Below are positions 27,821 to 36,839 of a DNA stretch of 64,000 nucleotides, in pieces (positions within the stretch are counted from its first letter, which is position 1; each line of letters starts with the position of its first letter). The notes under the pieces are model-generated. The model saw only the letters and a program-made list of their open reading frames with translations, had not been told where the DNA came from and did no database searches. Both the position numbers and the translations under genes were made by a program. Source of the stretch: Bacteroidota bacterium (lineage in GTDB: Bacteria; Bacteroidota; JABWAT01); contig JABWAT010000001.1 of assembly GCA_013360915.1 (NCBI GenBank), forward strand, positions 780,981 through 844,980. The letters run 5' to 3'.

Positions 27821-28608
27821 AAGTACTGGTAACCGGACTGCATGGAACCCTTGGCAGGCAATTAAAAATTTATCTTGAATCCAAAGGTGATACCGTGATC
27901 GGGTGGAACCGGAATGTGGTTCCCATCGACCAGTATTACCCCATGGAAGATTACATCAGGATGGAAAAGCCCGACATGCTGATTCACCTGGCCGTGAACA
28001 GCAAACCCACCGGGCGCGAAAACGAAAACTGGATTGTGAATTATCAATGGCCGAGCGAACTGGCCTGGATTACCCGAAACCTGAACATCCGGTTTGTATA
28101 TACCAGCACAGTCATGGTTTTCTCTGATTATGCAGTAGGCCCCTTCACCATCGACTCTCTTCCCGATAATAACAAGGGATACGGTTTCGAGAAAAGAATT
28201 GCAGAAGGACGCATTCAGTATCAGAATCCCGATTCAATCACCCTCCGGTTGGGCTGGCAGATAATCAATGAGATGGGCAGCAACAACATGATCGACTATC
28301 TGGAAAATCAGCAGTCCACACAGGGGTCGGTACGTTGCAGCACGCGCTGGTTACCGGCCTGTTCCTTTGCAGAAGACACGGCTGCGGTTCTGAGGGAGTC
28401 GCTGACGATGAAACCCGGTCTTTACCAGGTGGATTCCAACAAAGGGTGGAATTTCTTTGAAATTGCCACCGCCTTACGAGATAAATTCGGGAAGAACTGG
28501 GATCTGGAACCAACCGGCGATTTTGTCTTTGATCAGCGGATGATTGATGACCGGCTTAAAGTAACACCGCTTTCCAAACGGTTACCCGGTCTGCGCAAAC
28601 TGAAATAA
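27817..28608 (+). CDS. RmlD/epimerase-like NAD(P)-dependent extended SDR
   Basis: 263 residues, starting at ATG 27817 behind AAGGA and overlapping the rhodanese stop. The Rossmann glycine motif GLHGTLG (residues 7-13), 'TSTVMVFSD' with the catalytic Thr/Ser, and YGFEK as the YxxxK pair identify an extended short-chain dehydrogenase close to dTDP-4-dehydrorhamnose reductase (RmlD). The C-terminal part ('GLYQVDSNKGWNFFEIATAL') is the usual substrate domain. Substrate unknown: no other nucleotide-sugar genes are adjacent. A hairpin terminator shared with rpmA follows. Confidence 0.8.
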   Translation: MKVLVTGLHGTLGRQLKIYLESKGDTVIGWNRNVVPIDQYYPMEDYIRMEKPDMLIHLAVNSKPTGRENENWIVNYQWPSELAWITRNLNIRFVYTSTVMVFSDYAVGPFTIDSLPDNNKGYGFEKRIAEGRIQYQNPDSITLRLGWQIINEMGSNNMIDYLENQQSTQGSVRCSTRWLPACSFAEDTAAVLRESLTMKPGLYQVDSNKGWNFFEIATALRDKFGKNWDLEPTGDFVFDQRMIDDRLKVTPLSKRLPGLRKLK

Positions 28609-28610
28609 AA

Positions 28611-28641
28611 AAAGGGACCGGTCTTTCAACACGATCCCTTT
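28611..28641. terminator. Terminator of rplU-rpmA (and of the SDR gene)
   Basis: AAAGGGA (28611-28617) and TCCCTTT (28635-28641) form the stem. On the minus strand the stem is followed by a T-run, giving a clear rho-independent terminator for rpmA; the plus strand has only a short T-run. Confidence 0.78.
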
Positions 28642-28684
28642 ATACAGACTTACTCCCGTTTAACCGGGAATGATCAGACCAGTC

Positions 28685-28948
28685 TCAGTTGACTGAAACC
28701 GGCGTAACCGAAACATATTGCCGTTTGTTGGCTTTCACACGGAATTCGACCTTTCCGTCTACCAGAGCAAACAGGGTGTCATCTCCGCCTTTTCCAACGT
28801 TGATACCGGGATGAAAACGGGTACCCCGCTGACGGACGAGAATGCTTCCGGCTGTGACAACTTCACCACCAAATGCTTTCACTCCCAACCGCTGGGCATT
28901 ACTATCGCGTCCATTCCGCGTCGATCCGGCTCCTTTTTTATGTGCCAT
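28685..28948 (-). CDS. rpmA: 50S ribosomal protein L27
   Basis: 87 residues beginning [16 protein letters not shown], the standard L27 N-terminus that reaches the peptidyl-transferase centre. The family pattern '[19 protein letters not shown]' is intact. No N-terminal propeptide of the Firmicutes type is present. It follows rplU by 19 bp and ends at a terminator. The obg gene that often follows is not here. Confidence 0.98.
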   Translation of the reverse strand: MAHKKGAGSTRNGRDSNAQRLGVKAFGGEVVTAGSILVRQRGTRFHPGINVGKGGDDTLFALVDGKVEFRVKANKRQYVSVTPVSVN

Positions 28949-28967
28949 GACTTTGCTTACCTCCCTG

Positions 28968-29282
28968 TTATGCCTTAATCGAGTTGATTAAAACCTGTGT
29001 GTATTGCTGACGGTGACCTTGCGTCCGGCGAAATCCTTTTCTTCTCTTGTATTTGAAGATACGGATTTTATCGGCCTTGACGTGGGCAAGTACAGTAGCT
29101 TCTACTGAAGCATTTTTGACAGTTGGGGTCCCTACCGTGGTTTTGCTCTGGTCGTCAGCAACCAAAAGCACCTGGTCGAAAGTTACCGTGGTACCCACTT
29201 CTTTATCGAGAAGCGGAACGTAAACCTTCTTCTGACCCTCAACCTTGAACTGCTTGCCAGCTATATCGACGATGGCGTACAT
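28968..29282 (-). CDS. rplU: 50S ribosomal protein L21
   Basis: 104 residues starting [16 protein letters not shown], the L21 signature, with the basic rRNA-binding run '[19 protein letters not shown]' near the end. First gene of the rplU-rpmA operon, behind an AAGGAG site and a strong promoter. The pair is normally co-expressed because both proteins enter the 50S subunit. Confidence 0.98.
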   Translation of the reverse strand: MYAIVDIAGKQFKVEGQKKVYVPLLDKEVGTTVTFDQVLLVADDQSKTTVGTPTVKNASVEATVLAHVKADKIRIFKYKRRKGFRRTQGHRQQYTQVLINSIKA

Positions 29283-29318
29283 CGGATTCTCCTTATGCGC
29301 AAAAAATTCAGTTAAGGC

Positions 29319-29369
29319 CTCTTTTTAAAAGAGAACCACAAATATCAGCTAATGATGGTTTTATGTCAA
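29319..29369 (-). promoter_or_regulatory. rplU promoter and leader hairpin
   Basis: On the minus strand: TTGACA (29369-29364), 17-bp spacer, GATATT (29346-29341). The untranslated leader contains the small self-complementary stretch CTCTTTT-A-AAAAGAG (about 29333-29319), about 35 nt before the start codon. It could modulate translation, but L21 autoregulation is not proven by sequence. Confidence 0.62.
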
Positions 29370-29403
29370 CAGAAGAGGTGAAAAATCGTAGGTATTCAGG
29401 TGA

Positions 29404-29814
29404 TTAATGAAAGGGGCCAGCTGCATGTACCTGACGCCAGTCGGACCAGATCAGTGCCCAGAACGGAATGAAGAGAAGCGCCATGACACCGGCCAGCACC
29501 AAAGCAGCCCCAAGAGCAGGAAAATGTGCCAGTTCATAGGCCTTGGCCATGGCCCGGAAATCGATAAGTAAATCCACCGTTTGCCAGAATTGAACAGCCA
29601 GTCCCAAACCCACCCACAGAACAAGCAGGTAGTACATCCAGCGGCCGGCTTTGTTAAAGATGGCAAGAACAAACAATGATACGGCCCAGATCAGTCCGGC
29701 CATCAGGCTGTCCGGTGCATACTCCCACGCCAGCAGAGCAACAACCGAATGAATCAGAAACATGACACCAGCCAATCCCTGCAGAAACCATCTCTGTTTC
29801 CGTTGCCAATCCAT
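29404..29814 (-). CDS. Small four-helix membrane protein of unknown function
   Basis: 136 residues from ATG 29814, preceded by a strong GGAGGTGA site; a longer frame (to 30003) lies inside hlyIII and is ignored. Four hydrophobic helices can be seen (about 12-30, 38-52, 60-80, 105-126) with tryptophan-rich edges. I recognise no family. It starts 2 bp after the hlyIII stop, so the two are co-transcribed and probably translated together. Confidence 0.7.
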   Translation of the reverse strand: MDWQRKQRWFLQGLAGVMFLIHSVVALLAWEYAPDSLMAGLIWAVSLFVLAIFNKAGRWMYYLLVLWVGLGLAVQFWQTVDLLIDFRAMAKAYELAHFPALGAALVLAGVMALLFIPFWALIWSDWRQVHAAGPFH

Positions 29815-29816
29815 AT

Positions 29817-30458
29817 TCACCTCCCCGGGAGTAAATAGAAATATACCATCCAAAAATGGCTGAAGCTTCCTCCGATCACAAACAGGTGCCAGATTCCATG
29901 GTGAAATGGAAGGCGGGTCCAACTGAAGAAAATCAGACCTGAAGAGTAAAAGATTCCACCCAGAATCAACCAGAATACACCTGAAGGGGTCATGCTGTTC
30001 CACAACTGGTCAAAAACCAGAACAGCCAGCCAGCCCATTGCCAGGTAAATAAGGGATGAAAGGGTTATCCACCGGTCAGAAAAAAGAGCCTTCCAGGTCC
30101 AGCCAAGGATGGTAAGACCCCATAAAACTCCAATCAAACTCCAGGCCCAGCCAGATGTCAACCCAAGAAGACATATTGGAGTATATGAACCAGCGATGAG
30201 CAGGAAGATGGACTGATGATCAAAAATCTGAAATAACCGACTCACTTTCCGTCCCTGAAAAGAGTGGTAAAGGGTAGACATCAGATACATCAGAGTCATA
30301 GATGCACCAAAAACAGACACGCTAACAACGGCTATCGCGGTTCCTGTCGTGGATGCCTTCCAGATCATCAGTACCAAACCGGCAACGGAAAGAAGAAATC
30401 CAATTCCGTGAGAGATCGAGTTCACCAATATTTCTGCCAAAAAACCGGGTTTGTACAT
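29817..30458 (-). CDS. Hemolysin III/PAQR-family membrane protein
   Basis: 213 residues with seven predicted membrane helices. The family's metal-binding and signature positions are visible: 'NSISHGIGFLLSVAG', 'STLYHSF', 'FDHQSIFLLIAGSYTP', and 'HHGIWHLFVIGGSFSHF'. Bacterial members are called hemolysin III, but the PAQR superfamily is thought to have hydrolase-type activity with zinc held by Ser, Asp and His; hemolysis is doubtful here. It lies between the methyltransferase gene and the small membrane protein in one operon. Confidence 0.92.
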   Translation of the reverse strand: MYKPGFLAEILVNSISHGIGFLLSVAGLVLMIWKASTTGTAIAVVSVSVFGASMTLMYLMSTLYHSFQGRKVSRLFQIFDHQSIFLLIAGSYTPICLLGLTSGWAWSLIGVLWGLTILGWTWKALFSDRWITLSSLIYLAMGWLAVLVFDQLWNSMTPSGVFWLILGGIFYSSGLIFFSWTRLPFHHGIWHLFVIGGSFSHFWMVYFYLLPGR

Positions 30459-30475
30459 TACAAATACATTTCCAT

Positions 30476-31105
30476 TCAGTGTACTTTTTGCCTGATCAGT
30501 GCAAACGGGGCCGGTTTCAGTGTTTTTCCCACTCCAAAAACCCAGGTTTGCCAGTTTTCCTCCATTGTCTGAATCAGGTCAGCCACCGCCAGAGCTTCCC
30601 GGCTGCCTTCCTCATGTCCGGGGTAGAACATGACACTCAGCAGGCCTCCCTGTCTTAATCCTTCATGTGCCTGCAGAATCGCTTCACAGGTCGATGAGGT
30701 CTGGGTGGTAAGGTGATGATCACCACCAGGCAGATAGCCCAGGTTAAACATGATGACCGAAACTGAACCCCAATCGGATCCCACGTGGCCTTTCATGGCC
30801 TGATGACTGTCGTGAATCAAGCGAACGTTGGATGGCGACCCGTAAGTTTCAAGACGTTTCCTGGTTGAATCCAACGCCGCCTGCTGGATATCAAAAGCAT
30901 ATACCCTTCCAGTTTCACCAGCAAGTGAGGAAAGGAAAAGGGTATCATTTCCATTTCCGGCAGTGGCATCAATCAGGATATCCCCCGGTCTGATCGCCTC
31001 ACGGAGATGGTTCTGAACAGTACTGATCAGGTGACCTGCGCGGATGGGTTGAACGGACAACCGGTCTGCAAACCACTCAAAATCCATAAGCCATGAACCC
31101 GCCAT
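30476..31105 (-). CDS. MnmM/YtqB-like SAM-dependent tRNA methyltransferase
   Basis: 209 residues from ATG 31105, or 203 from ATG 31087; neither start has a strong ribosome site. A class I SAM domain: 'ILIDATAGNGNDTLFLSSL' (motif I), 'GRVYAFDIQQAAL' (motif II), 'VIMFNLGYLPGGDH' (motif IV, with the NLGYLPGGD signature of the YtqB family). YtqB, now MnmM, methylates nm5U34 of tRNA in Bacillus; this is an inference by family. It overlaps the upstream SDR gene by 11-29 bp. Confidence 0.82.
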   Translation of the reverse strand: MAGSWLMDFEWFADRLSVQPIRAGHLISTVQNHLREAIRPGDILIDATAGNGNDTLFLSSLAGETGRVYAFDIQQAALDSTRKRLETYGSPSNVRLIHDSHQAMKGHVGSDWGSVSVIMFNLGYLPGGDHHLTTQTSSTCEAILQAHEGLRQGGLLSVMFYPGHEEGSREALAVADLIQTMEENWQTWVFGVGKTLKPAPFALIRQKVH

Positions 31106-31853
31106 CGACCACCAGACAGTGACCGGTCATGTAAGATGAAGCTGGCATAAGGCAAAAGACCACCGCACGGGCCACTTCAACGGGCTCGGCTATCCGCTTC
31201 ATGGGTGTTCGGGAAAGAATGTCGGCCAGCACCTCGGGCTGTTCCAGAACCGGTGAGGCAAGTGGTGTACGTGTATACCATGGAGCCACCGAGTTAACCC
31301 GGATCTGGTCGGAGGCCCATTCCACCGCCAGATTGCGGGTCATCTGAATCATAGCCGCCTTGGTCATGGCATAGGGAGCACCGCTTCTCAGGGCCCTGAG
31401 TCCGCCAACCGAGGCCACATTTACAACCGACCCCGAACCGGAGGCCCTCAGGTTCGGAACCAATTGCCTGATCAGATGAAAACCGGACAGCAGATTGGTT
31501 CGGAGCAGGTACTCCACTTCGTCTTCCGTATAATCTACCGATTTTTTACGGATGTTGGTTCCCACATTATTCACCACACCATGCAGAACCGGTGCCTCTT
31601 TTCTGATCCAGTCCAGAGCCTGTTCCACTCCTGAACGACCGGACAAATCAATTGAAAGCCCTTTTACCGGGAATCCTGAACCACGCCAGGCTTCCAGTTT
31701 TTCAGCAAGCCGGTTCTGATTTCTGGCAAGTACCAAAACGGTGGCTCCCAACCGGGCTGCTTCCTGAACCACGGCTTCACCAATACCCATGGTTCCACCC
31801 GTGACCAGGATGGTTTGACCGTTCAGTGACCAGGGAGCATTTGTTGACAACAT
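31077..31853 (-). CDS. Classical short-chain dehydrogenase/reductase
   Basis: 258 residues. Cofactor motif TGGTMGIG near residue 18, 'NNVGTN' (the NNAG equivalent), catalytic Ser in 'NVASVGG', the YAMTK pair (YxxxK), and C-terminal 'GHCLVVDGGFMAYGF'. The 'Arg' after the cofactor strand ('LVLARNQNRL') suggests NADPH. Closest in style to tropinone-reductase-like SDRs; substrate unknown. The CoA-transferase gene upstream ends in its own terminator, so this is probably the first gene of the SDR-mnmM-hlyIII operon. Confidence 0.85.
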   Translation of the reverse strand: MLSTNAPWSLNGQTILVTGGTMGIGEAVVQEAARLGATVLVLARNQNRLAEKLEAWRGSGFPVKGLSIDLSGRSGVEQALDWIRKEAPVLHGVVNNVGTNIRKKSVDYTEDEVEYLLRTNLLSGFHLIRQLVPNLRASGSGSVVNVASVGGLRALRSGAPYAMTKAAMIQMTRNLAVEWASDQIRVNSVAPWYTRTPLASPVLEQPEVLADILSRTPMKRIAEPVEVARAVVFCLMPASSYMTGHCLVVDGGFMAYGF

Positions 31854-31887
31854 GGGTTAAATGTCGTGAAAACCCGTAAAAATAAAA

Positions 31888-31920
31888 ACGGACTGAAACC
31901 AGTCGGCGGCTTCAGTCCGT
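31888..31920 (-). terminator. Terminator of the CoA-transferase gene
   Basis: ACGGACTGAA (31888-31897) and TTCAGTCCGT (31911-31920) form a perfect 10-bp stem; on the minus strand a run of T follows. Confidence 0.85.
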
Positions 31921-31941
31921 TCAGTGAGAATAGAACCAGAA

Positions 31942-33222
31942 TCAGAACAAGGATTTTCCGAACCGTTCAAAAGCCGCTTTATCAAGACCTTCACGGTGGT
32001 CGGGATGGGCAATTTTGATCAGTTCCTGAGCACGAAGGCGATTGTTTTTCCCGAAGAGCTCTGCAATTCCATACTCGGTGGCGATGTAATGAGCCTGGGC
32101 ACGGTTGGTTACCACACCAGCCCCCACCTTGAGTGTATTGACAATTTTGCTGTCTCCCCTCGAGGTGGTGGAAGGCAGCGCAATGATGGGTTTTCCACCT
32201 TCAGAAAGTGAGGCTCCACGGATAAAATCGACCTGTCCGCCGACACCTGAGTACATACGGGTTCCAATGGAATCAGAGCAGACCTGACCGGTGAGATCCA
32301 CTTCAATGGCACTGTTAATGGCGGTGACCTTCGGATTTTTTCTGATGACGGCTGTGTCATTCACATAAGCAATATCACACATGGCAATCAGCGGATTGTC
32401 ATCCATAAAGTCATAAAGACGGCGGGTTCCCATGGCAAATCCAGCCACAATTTTACCCGGATGGGTTTTCTTTCTCATGTTGGTCACGATTCCCTTTTCA
32501 ACCAGCGGAACCATTCCATCAGAAAACATTTCTGTATGAATTCCAAGGTCCTTGTGGTTCATCAGTTTTCCCAGAACGGCATCTGGAATGGCACCAATTC
32601 CCATCTGAAGGGTGGCTCCATCCTCAACAATACCGGCGATATGGGCGCCAATCAGATCGGTCACATCTGATTTTTCGTCATTGTGATGTTCATGAATCGG
32701 ATCATTGACCAGGACCAGAGCGTCAAACTTTGAGTAATGAATAAAGCCATCACCGTGGGTTCTGGGCATGTTCGGATTTACCTGAGCAATCACTTTACGG
32801 GCGGTCTGAACGGCAGCGCGAGCCACATCAACCGAGACACCGAGGGTCACATAACCGTGTTTATCGGGAGGGGATACATGCACCATGGCCACATCGAGCG
32901 GAAGAATACCACGACGGAACAGCGTGGGACAATCCACCAGAAAGATGGACATGTTATCGGCCCGTCCTTCATTTACTGCCTTGCGTACATTTCCGGCCAT
33001 GAACATGCTGTTATCGCGGAAAAAGGGCTCCATTCCAGGTTCTGCAAAGGGTGCAGGACCTTCGGTATGAAGGTGAATGGTTTCAATTTCACGGATTTCG
33101 CCAGCGCGGGCTGTCATGGCTTTAATCAGGGTGGTTGGAGTGGCAGCTCCCCCGTGAATGAACACACGGTCGCCCGATTCAATCACTTTTACTGCTTCTT
33201 CGGCAGAGACATACTTAATCAT
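31942..33222 (-). CDS. Acetyl-CoA hydrolase/4-hydroxybutyrate CoA-transferase family protein
   Basis: 426 residues, close to the family length. N-terminal 'YVSAEEAVKVIESGDRVFIHGGAATP', 'HVSPPDKHGYVTLGVSVD', 'LQMGIGAIPDAV', the likely catalytic Glu in 'IHTEMFSDGMV', and 'STTSRGDSKIV' all match cat2/abfT-type CoA-transferases. These move CoA between acetate and another acid; acetate:succinate or butyrate-type activities are the likely options. GAGGA precedes the ATG. The gene stands alone, with its own terminator. Confidence 0.9.
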   Translation of the reverse strand: MIKYVSAEEAVKVIESGDRVFIHGGAATPTTLIKAMTARAGEIREIETIHLHTEGPAPFAEPGMEPFFRDNSMFMAGNVRKAVNEGRADNMSIFLVDCPTLFRRGILPLDVAMVHVSPPDKHGYVTLGVSVDVARAAVQTARKVIAQVNPNMPRTHGDGFIHYSKFDALVLVNDPIHEHHNDEKSDVTDLIGAHIAGIVEDGATLQMGIGAIPDAVLGKLMNHKDLGIHTEMFSDGMVPLVEKGIVTNMRKKTHPGKIVAGFAMGTRRLYDFMDDNPLIAMCDIAYVNDTAVIRKNPKVTAINSAIEVDLTGQVCSDSIGTRMYSGVGGQVDFIRGASLSEGGKPIIALPSTTSRGDSKIVNTLKVGAGVVTNRAQAHYIATEYGIAELFGKNNRLRAQELIKIAHPDHREGLDKAAFERFGKSLF

Positions 33223-33361
33223 AAAACTTCCTCATGGTCAGAAATGTTGGTATTCAGAACAGTTAAAGGTACGACTGTCTGTTTTTCTGATCAATTTGAC
33301 CCGGTAAGTGGTCAATTAGAAATCTGTTGGAGTTTAATTAGGGTTCGCTTACAGGCAGGCG

Positions 33362-34909
33362 TCAGCGAAGCAGAGTCATCCGGCCGGTCATAGAAACCTC
33401 ACCAGCCAGCAGGCGATACGGATAGATTCCGGAAGCAAATCCTCCGAGCATGACCGGTACCGACTGCTGACCAGCGGACATCAGTCCGTATTGCTCAGTA
33501 ATGACTTCCCTTCCGGTGCTGTCATAAACCCTCAGTGAGACGGCAGATGGCTGGCTCAGGTAAAAACCTATGCGGGTGGATGGATTAAACGGATTCGGAT
33601 AGTTAAAGACACCACCGGTCTTAACCGGTTTTTCACTTTCAGGAACCGAGACCGGCTTGCTGGGCGGAAACAGATATATCAGGACGTCATCGTTCAGGGC
33701 ACGCCAGTTTCCCCAGGAATGTCCCTCATTGACCGCCTTATACACGTGCTCATAATCCTTTGGAATCAGATAGGTATTCAGAAGGGTTTCAGCCTGATTC
33801 TGTGTGTCTCCGATGAGACCGGTGCTCAGAAAAATTTTCAGGGGCATCCGATCGGTAGCATACAGACTGTAAATAGTGGAGTTTGCCTGAAAAGCCGGCG
33901 ACTGAATAGCAATCCGCCTGAACACATCATGACGTTTGGCCCCGAAATAGGCCGAATTCAATCCACCCATCGAGGTGCCGAGAATTCCGCGGGTATCTGC
34001 GGTGGCAGCCGTCCGGTAGGCCGCATCGATCACCGGAACCAGTTCATCACACACATAATCGAGAAAGGCCTTGTTGAGATTATACTCGTTCATCCGGCGG
34101 TTCTGACTGGTATTATCCGGATTTCTGGGATCGAGGAAAACCACAATCAATGGTTCAATCAGGCGGGCAGCAATCAGATTGTCCAGAATGATGATCAGAC
34201 TTCCGGTTGCATCCGCTGAATACTCGTGTCCATCGGTCACATACAGCACAGACAGGGTTTGAAGGGTATCATAACCGGCTGGCGTATAGACACGGTATTG
34301 GGAGACGTATCCCAGTTTCTGACTGGTAAACCGGATGTTGGCCGACAGCTTACCGGTTGCAATGCCTGGTGTCCTTACCAGCCAGGGAGATACATTCCAA
34401 TTGGGCATTCTGAGTTCTGAATTATCTCCGAAACCACTCATCTGAGTGAAAGGATTCGCCGGATCCAGAATCCAGTTGGAGCCACCAATCACCCATTTAT
34501 AATCCAATCGGGCATCGGGAGGAAAGGTTGTTTCGACCAGGTGCAAATCGAGATTGGTCACCTTTTTCCCCTGCCATGCTGTCCCGGAAGGGGACCATCC
34601 GTTAAAATCACCGGCAATGGCTGTGGACGATGAGCCTGCCCCTTTGTACATGAAGGCAACCTGATTTCCGACGGCAAAGGGGATTCGGTTTGCTGCCTTC
34701 AGGCGGTTCCAGAAAGCATTCAACCGGGTTGTCCGTTCGGTCGGACTGGTCAAGCCGCTGAACAAGGTCAGGGAGTCTTTGAATGCCTGATAAGATTCAG
34801 GAATCTGGGCACCGGCCGGCCATGCGGTCAGCAGCAGTCCCAGAATCAGAATCCGGACTGGTTTACTGGATAGTCGACAGGAAATCTTGCAGGGCAGAGT
34901 TGAATTCAT
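33362..34909 (-). CDS. Secreted esterase with N-terminal CBM48-like domain and T9SS sorting tail
   Basis: 515 residues. A long N-region and hydrophobic helix end near 'AWPAGAQ' (residue 35). Residues about 75-165 are a starch-binding-like fold ('TAIAGDFNGWSP', 'DYKWVIGGSNWILDPANP'). An esterase domain follows (YqiI/Fes/XynZ type): 'VLYVTDGHEY', nucleophile in 'GTSMGG', His in 'EGHSWGNW'. Residues about 430-515 are a type IX secretion tail ('FNYPNPFNPST...' to 'MTLLR'). It should be surface-exposed or released. The start codon lies 47 bp inside the upstream hydrolase gene; no ATG further in would give a full signal peptide. Confidence 0.85.
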   Translation of the reverse strand: MNSTLPCKISCRLSSKPVRILILGLLLTAWPAGAQIPESYQAFKDSLTLFSGLTSPTERTTRLNAFWNRLKAANRIPFAVGNQVAFMYKGAGSSSTAIAGDFNGWSPSGTAWQGKKVTNLDLHLVETTFPPDARLDYKWVIGGSNWILDPANPFTQMSGFGDNSELRMPNWNVSPWLVRTPGIATGKLSANIRFTSQKLGYVSQYRVYTPAGYDTLQTLSVLYVTDGHEYSADATGSLIIILDNLIAARLIEPLIVVFLDPRNPDNTSQNRRMNEYNLNKAFLDYVCDELVPVIDAAYRTAATADTRGILGTSMGGLNSAYFGAKRHDVFRRIAIQSPAFQANSTIYSLYATDRMPLKIFLSTGLIGDTQNQAETLLNTYLIPKDYEHVYKAVNEGHSWGNWRALNDDVLIYLFPPSKPVSVPESEKPVKTGGVFNYPNPFNPSTRIGFYLSQPSAVSLRVYDSTGREVITEQYGLMSAGQQSVPVMLGGFASGIYPYRLLAGEVSMTGRMTLLR

Positions 34910-35627
34910 TCGGGTGTTCCATCATTGGCATGTGACCGCTTTCCGGAAGAACCATCAGCCGGGCTGCGGAATTCAGTGCTGAGATATCGTTCTGTACCGT
35001 TTGGATGATTGATACATCTTTTGCGCCAAAAAACAATCCGACCGGAATTTTCATTTTAACCAGAAGGAAGGATCGGTCAGGACGGGCCGACATGGCTTCC
35101 TGAGAATTGATGATGGCCTCTGGTCTGGCACTTTTCATTATGGACCGCGCAGTTGAGATCAGGGCAGGATTGGAGGCAATCGTCTGTGGTGCAAAAATCT
35201 TCTGAATCATGACATCACCGACAAAATCAGAGCCCTCACGGCGGATCCGTTCAATCATCTGTAACCGGCCGGATTTGGCCTCGGAACTATCTGCGTAAGG
35301 ATGACTGGCGACTAATCCGAACCCTGAAAGCATGCCAGCATGACGTGCAGCAAAGGACAGCGCAATATAACCACCCATGGAGTGGCCAAGCATGATTACC
35401 CGGCTGATTCCCATATCGGTCAGGGCTGAGGCAATTGAATCTGCAAGGGAATCAATGGTAAATGGTTCCCAGTCCGATCCACCCATGCCCGGAAGGGTTG
35501 GCAGAAGCAGTTTGTAAGTGGCTGAAAGGTCACGCTGGCTGTCCCAGATGGCAGGTGACAGCGGAAAACCATGTATCAGAACCACCGGTTTACCGGAACC
35601 GACTGCCTCGATGGTGATTGGAGTCAT
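34863..35627 (-). CDS. Cytoplasmic alpha/beta hydrolase
   Basis: 254 residues from ATG 35627, favoured over a GTG 14 codons upstream because GAGGT lies 8 bp before it. A compact alpha/beta hydrolase: oxyanion 'LIHGFPLS', nucleophile in GHSMGG, acid in 'FFGAKDVSI', and His in 'ESGHMPMMEHP'. No signal peptide. Similar proteins are esterases, lactonases or haloperoxidase-like; specificity unknown. Its 3' end overlaps the start of the secreted esterase by 47 bp, so the two are co-expressed. Confidence 0.85.
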   Translation of the reverse strand: MTPITIEAVGSGKPVVLIHGFPLSPAIWDSQRDLSATYKLLLPTLPGMGGSDWEPFTIDSLADSIASALTDMGISRVIMLGHSMGGYIALSFAARHAGMLSGFGLVASHPYADSSEAKSGRLQMIERIRREGSDFVGDVMIQKIFAPQTIASNPALISTARSIMKSARPEAIINSQEAMSARPDRSFLLVKMKIPVGLFFGAKDVSIIQTVQNDISALNSAARLMVLPESGHMPMMEHPNEFNSALQDFLSTIQ

Positions 35628-35715
35628 CAGGTGTACCTCTGTTTTATCCGGATGAAAAGATACGGACACTTTTCTGCTAAATAAACCGGAACGTAAACAT
35701 TACCAGACTTCCCGG

Positions 35716-36834
35716 TCAGTCCGGTTGAGCAGGTGCAGGATCTGCAGCGGGGGCAGGTTCCCTGACCACCACATAAGGTCGTATCCGTTCCAATTGGTCT
35801 GGTGTCATGCCAGGAACCCCAAGTAATTCATCCACCGACACAAATCCGTTTCGTCTGGTTCTCCATTCCACAATGTTCTTTGCCAGTCGGTCTGTAATTC
35901 CGGGCAATTGGGTCCATTGATCAACCGTTGCGAGATTCAGATCAACCAAAGGAATCACCCTTTCTCTCTTTTTAGTCGCAGTGGAGGGCGAGGGTTCCGG
36001 AAAAAGCATGTGCGGATTCTTGATTTCAATCCGGCCGACCAGAACCGACACCTGATGCGTCAGCCCCAGATGCGGATGAACCAGAACCTGGTATCGGGTG
36101 GTAACCACCGGCAGGATACCGGAAACTCCTGCAGACCATTGATGAGTGGACTCCTGCCAGTTCAGCTCAAGACGGAAACTTTCATGGGGACGCAAAACCA
36201 ATCCTGTAACCAGATCGACCGGCCAATGAGGTTCTGCCACCAGATCGGCTCCTGCCTCGAGCCAGGTAGTGAGGGAGGCCCACATTCCTCCGCGTAGCAT
36301 GAAGGGCAACGGTTCCCTGCTTCGTCCGATGGTTTGCTGAAACAGATTGTCTGCCTGAATGCCAAGTCTCAGTCCGGGAACGGCCTCTATCTGTACTCCC
36401 ACATCGGCCGACCAGGAAAAGGCCTGTCCGCCGCGATCAATACGCAGGTGATGCATATTCAGAGAGAGTCCTGCCGACAGAGAACCGGTTAAACGGGTTG
36501 CAAGCCACGCACTCGCAGTCAGTTCCCTGTAAAGATCCGAGCCCATCTGGTGAACCGAGAAACCTGGAATCAGTGCACCGGAAGGCCAGACACCCAGTGC
36601 ATACAGACTGGTCAGTTCAGTCAGTCCGTACGGTCTCGTTGCCGTCACCATCAGTACAGGATCTGAAAGCCCGGCGAGCCCGGCCGGATTGCCCCACAGG
36701 GCTTCATAACTGGCAAAACGGGCTGAAACCGCCCCGCTTCCGGCAGGTTTTCTTGATTCGAACCCGGCCAGAACAGACCCTGCAGGCAGCAGACTCAGAA
36801 TGGGGATAAAAAGGAGTAGAAACCAGATTTTCAT
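35716..36834 (-). CDS. Outer-membrane beta-barrel protein with C-terminal ComEA-like helix-hairpin-helix domain
   Basis: 372 residues from ATG 36834 (signal peptide ending near 'GSVLAGF'). Residues about 25-275 read as a PorV/FadL-like beta barrel with 'ARFASYEALWGNPAGLAGL' at its start and many alternating aromatic strands. Residues about 285-350 are a tandem HhH domain of ComEA type: 'VDLNLATVDQWTQLPGITDRLAKNIVEWR' and 'FVSVDELLGVPGMTPDQLERIRPYV'. A Pro/Ala tail ends the chain. ComEA domains bind double-stranded DNA during natural uptake; joined to a barrel it could anchor DNA at the outer membrane (inference). It starts 5 bp after the upstream stop. Confidence 0.75.
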   Translation of the reverse strand: MKIWFLLLFIPILSLLPAGSVLAGFESRKPAGSGAVSARFASYEALWGNPAGLAGLSDPVLMVTATRPYGLTELTSLYALGVWPSGALIPGFSVHQMGSDLYRELTASAWLATRLTGSLSAGLSLNMHHLRIDRGGQAFSWSADVGVQIEAVPGLRLGIQADNLFQQTIGRSREPLPFMLRGGMWASLTTWLEAGADLVAEPHWPVDLVTGLVLRPHESFRLELNWQESTHQWSAGVSGILPVVTTRYQVLVHPHLGLTHQVSVLVGRIEIKNPHMLFPEPSPSTATKKRERVIPLVDLNLATVDQWTQLPGITDRLAKNIVEWRTRRNGFVSVDELLGVPGMTPDQLERIRPYVVVREPAPAADPAPAQPD

Positions 36835-36839
36835 TGCAT

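Noticed and set aside
29815-30003. N-terminal extension of the small membrane protein
   Set aside because: It is inside hlyIII; a strong GGAGGTGA site sits before ATG 29814.
33296-33315. TTGACC/GGTCAA inverted repeat upstream of the CoA-transferase
   Set aside because: Arms of only 6 bp with an 8-bp spacer; expected by chance in this much sequence.
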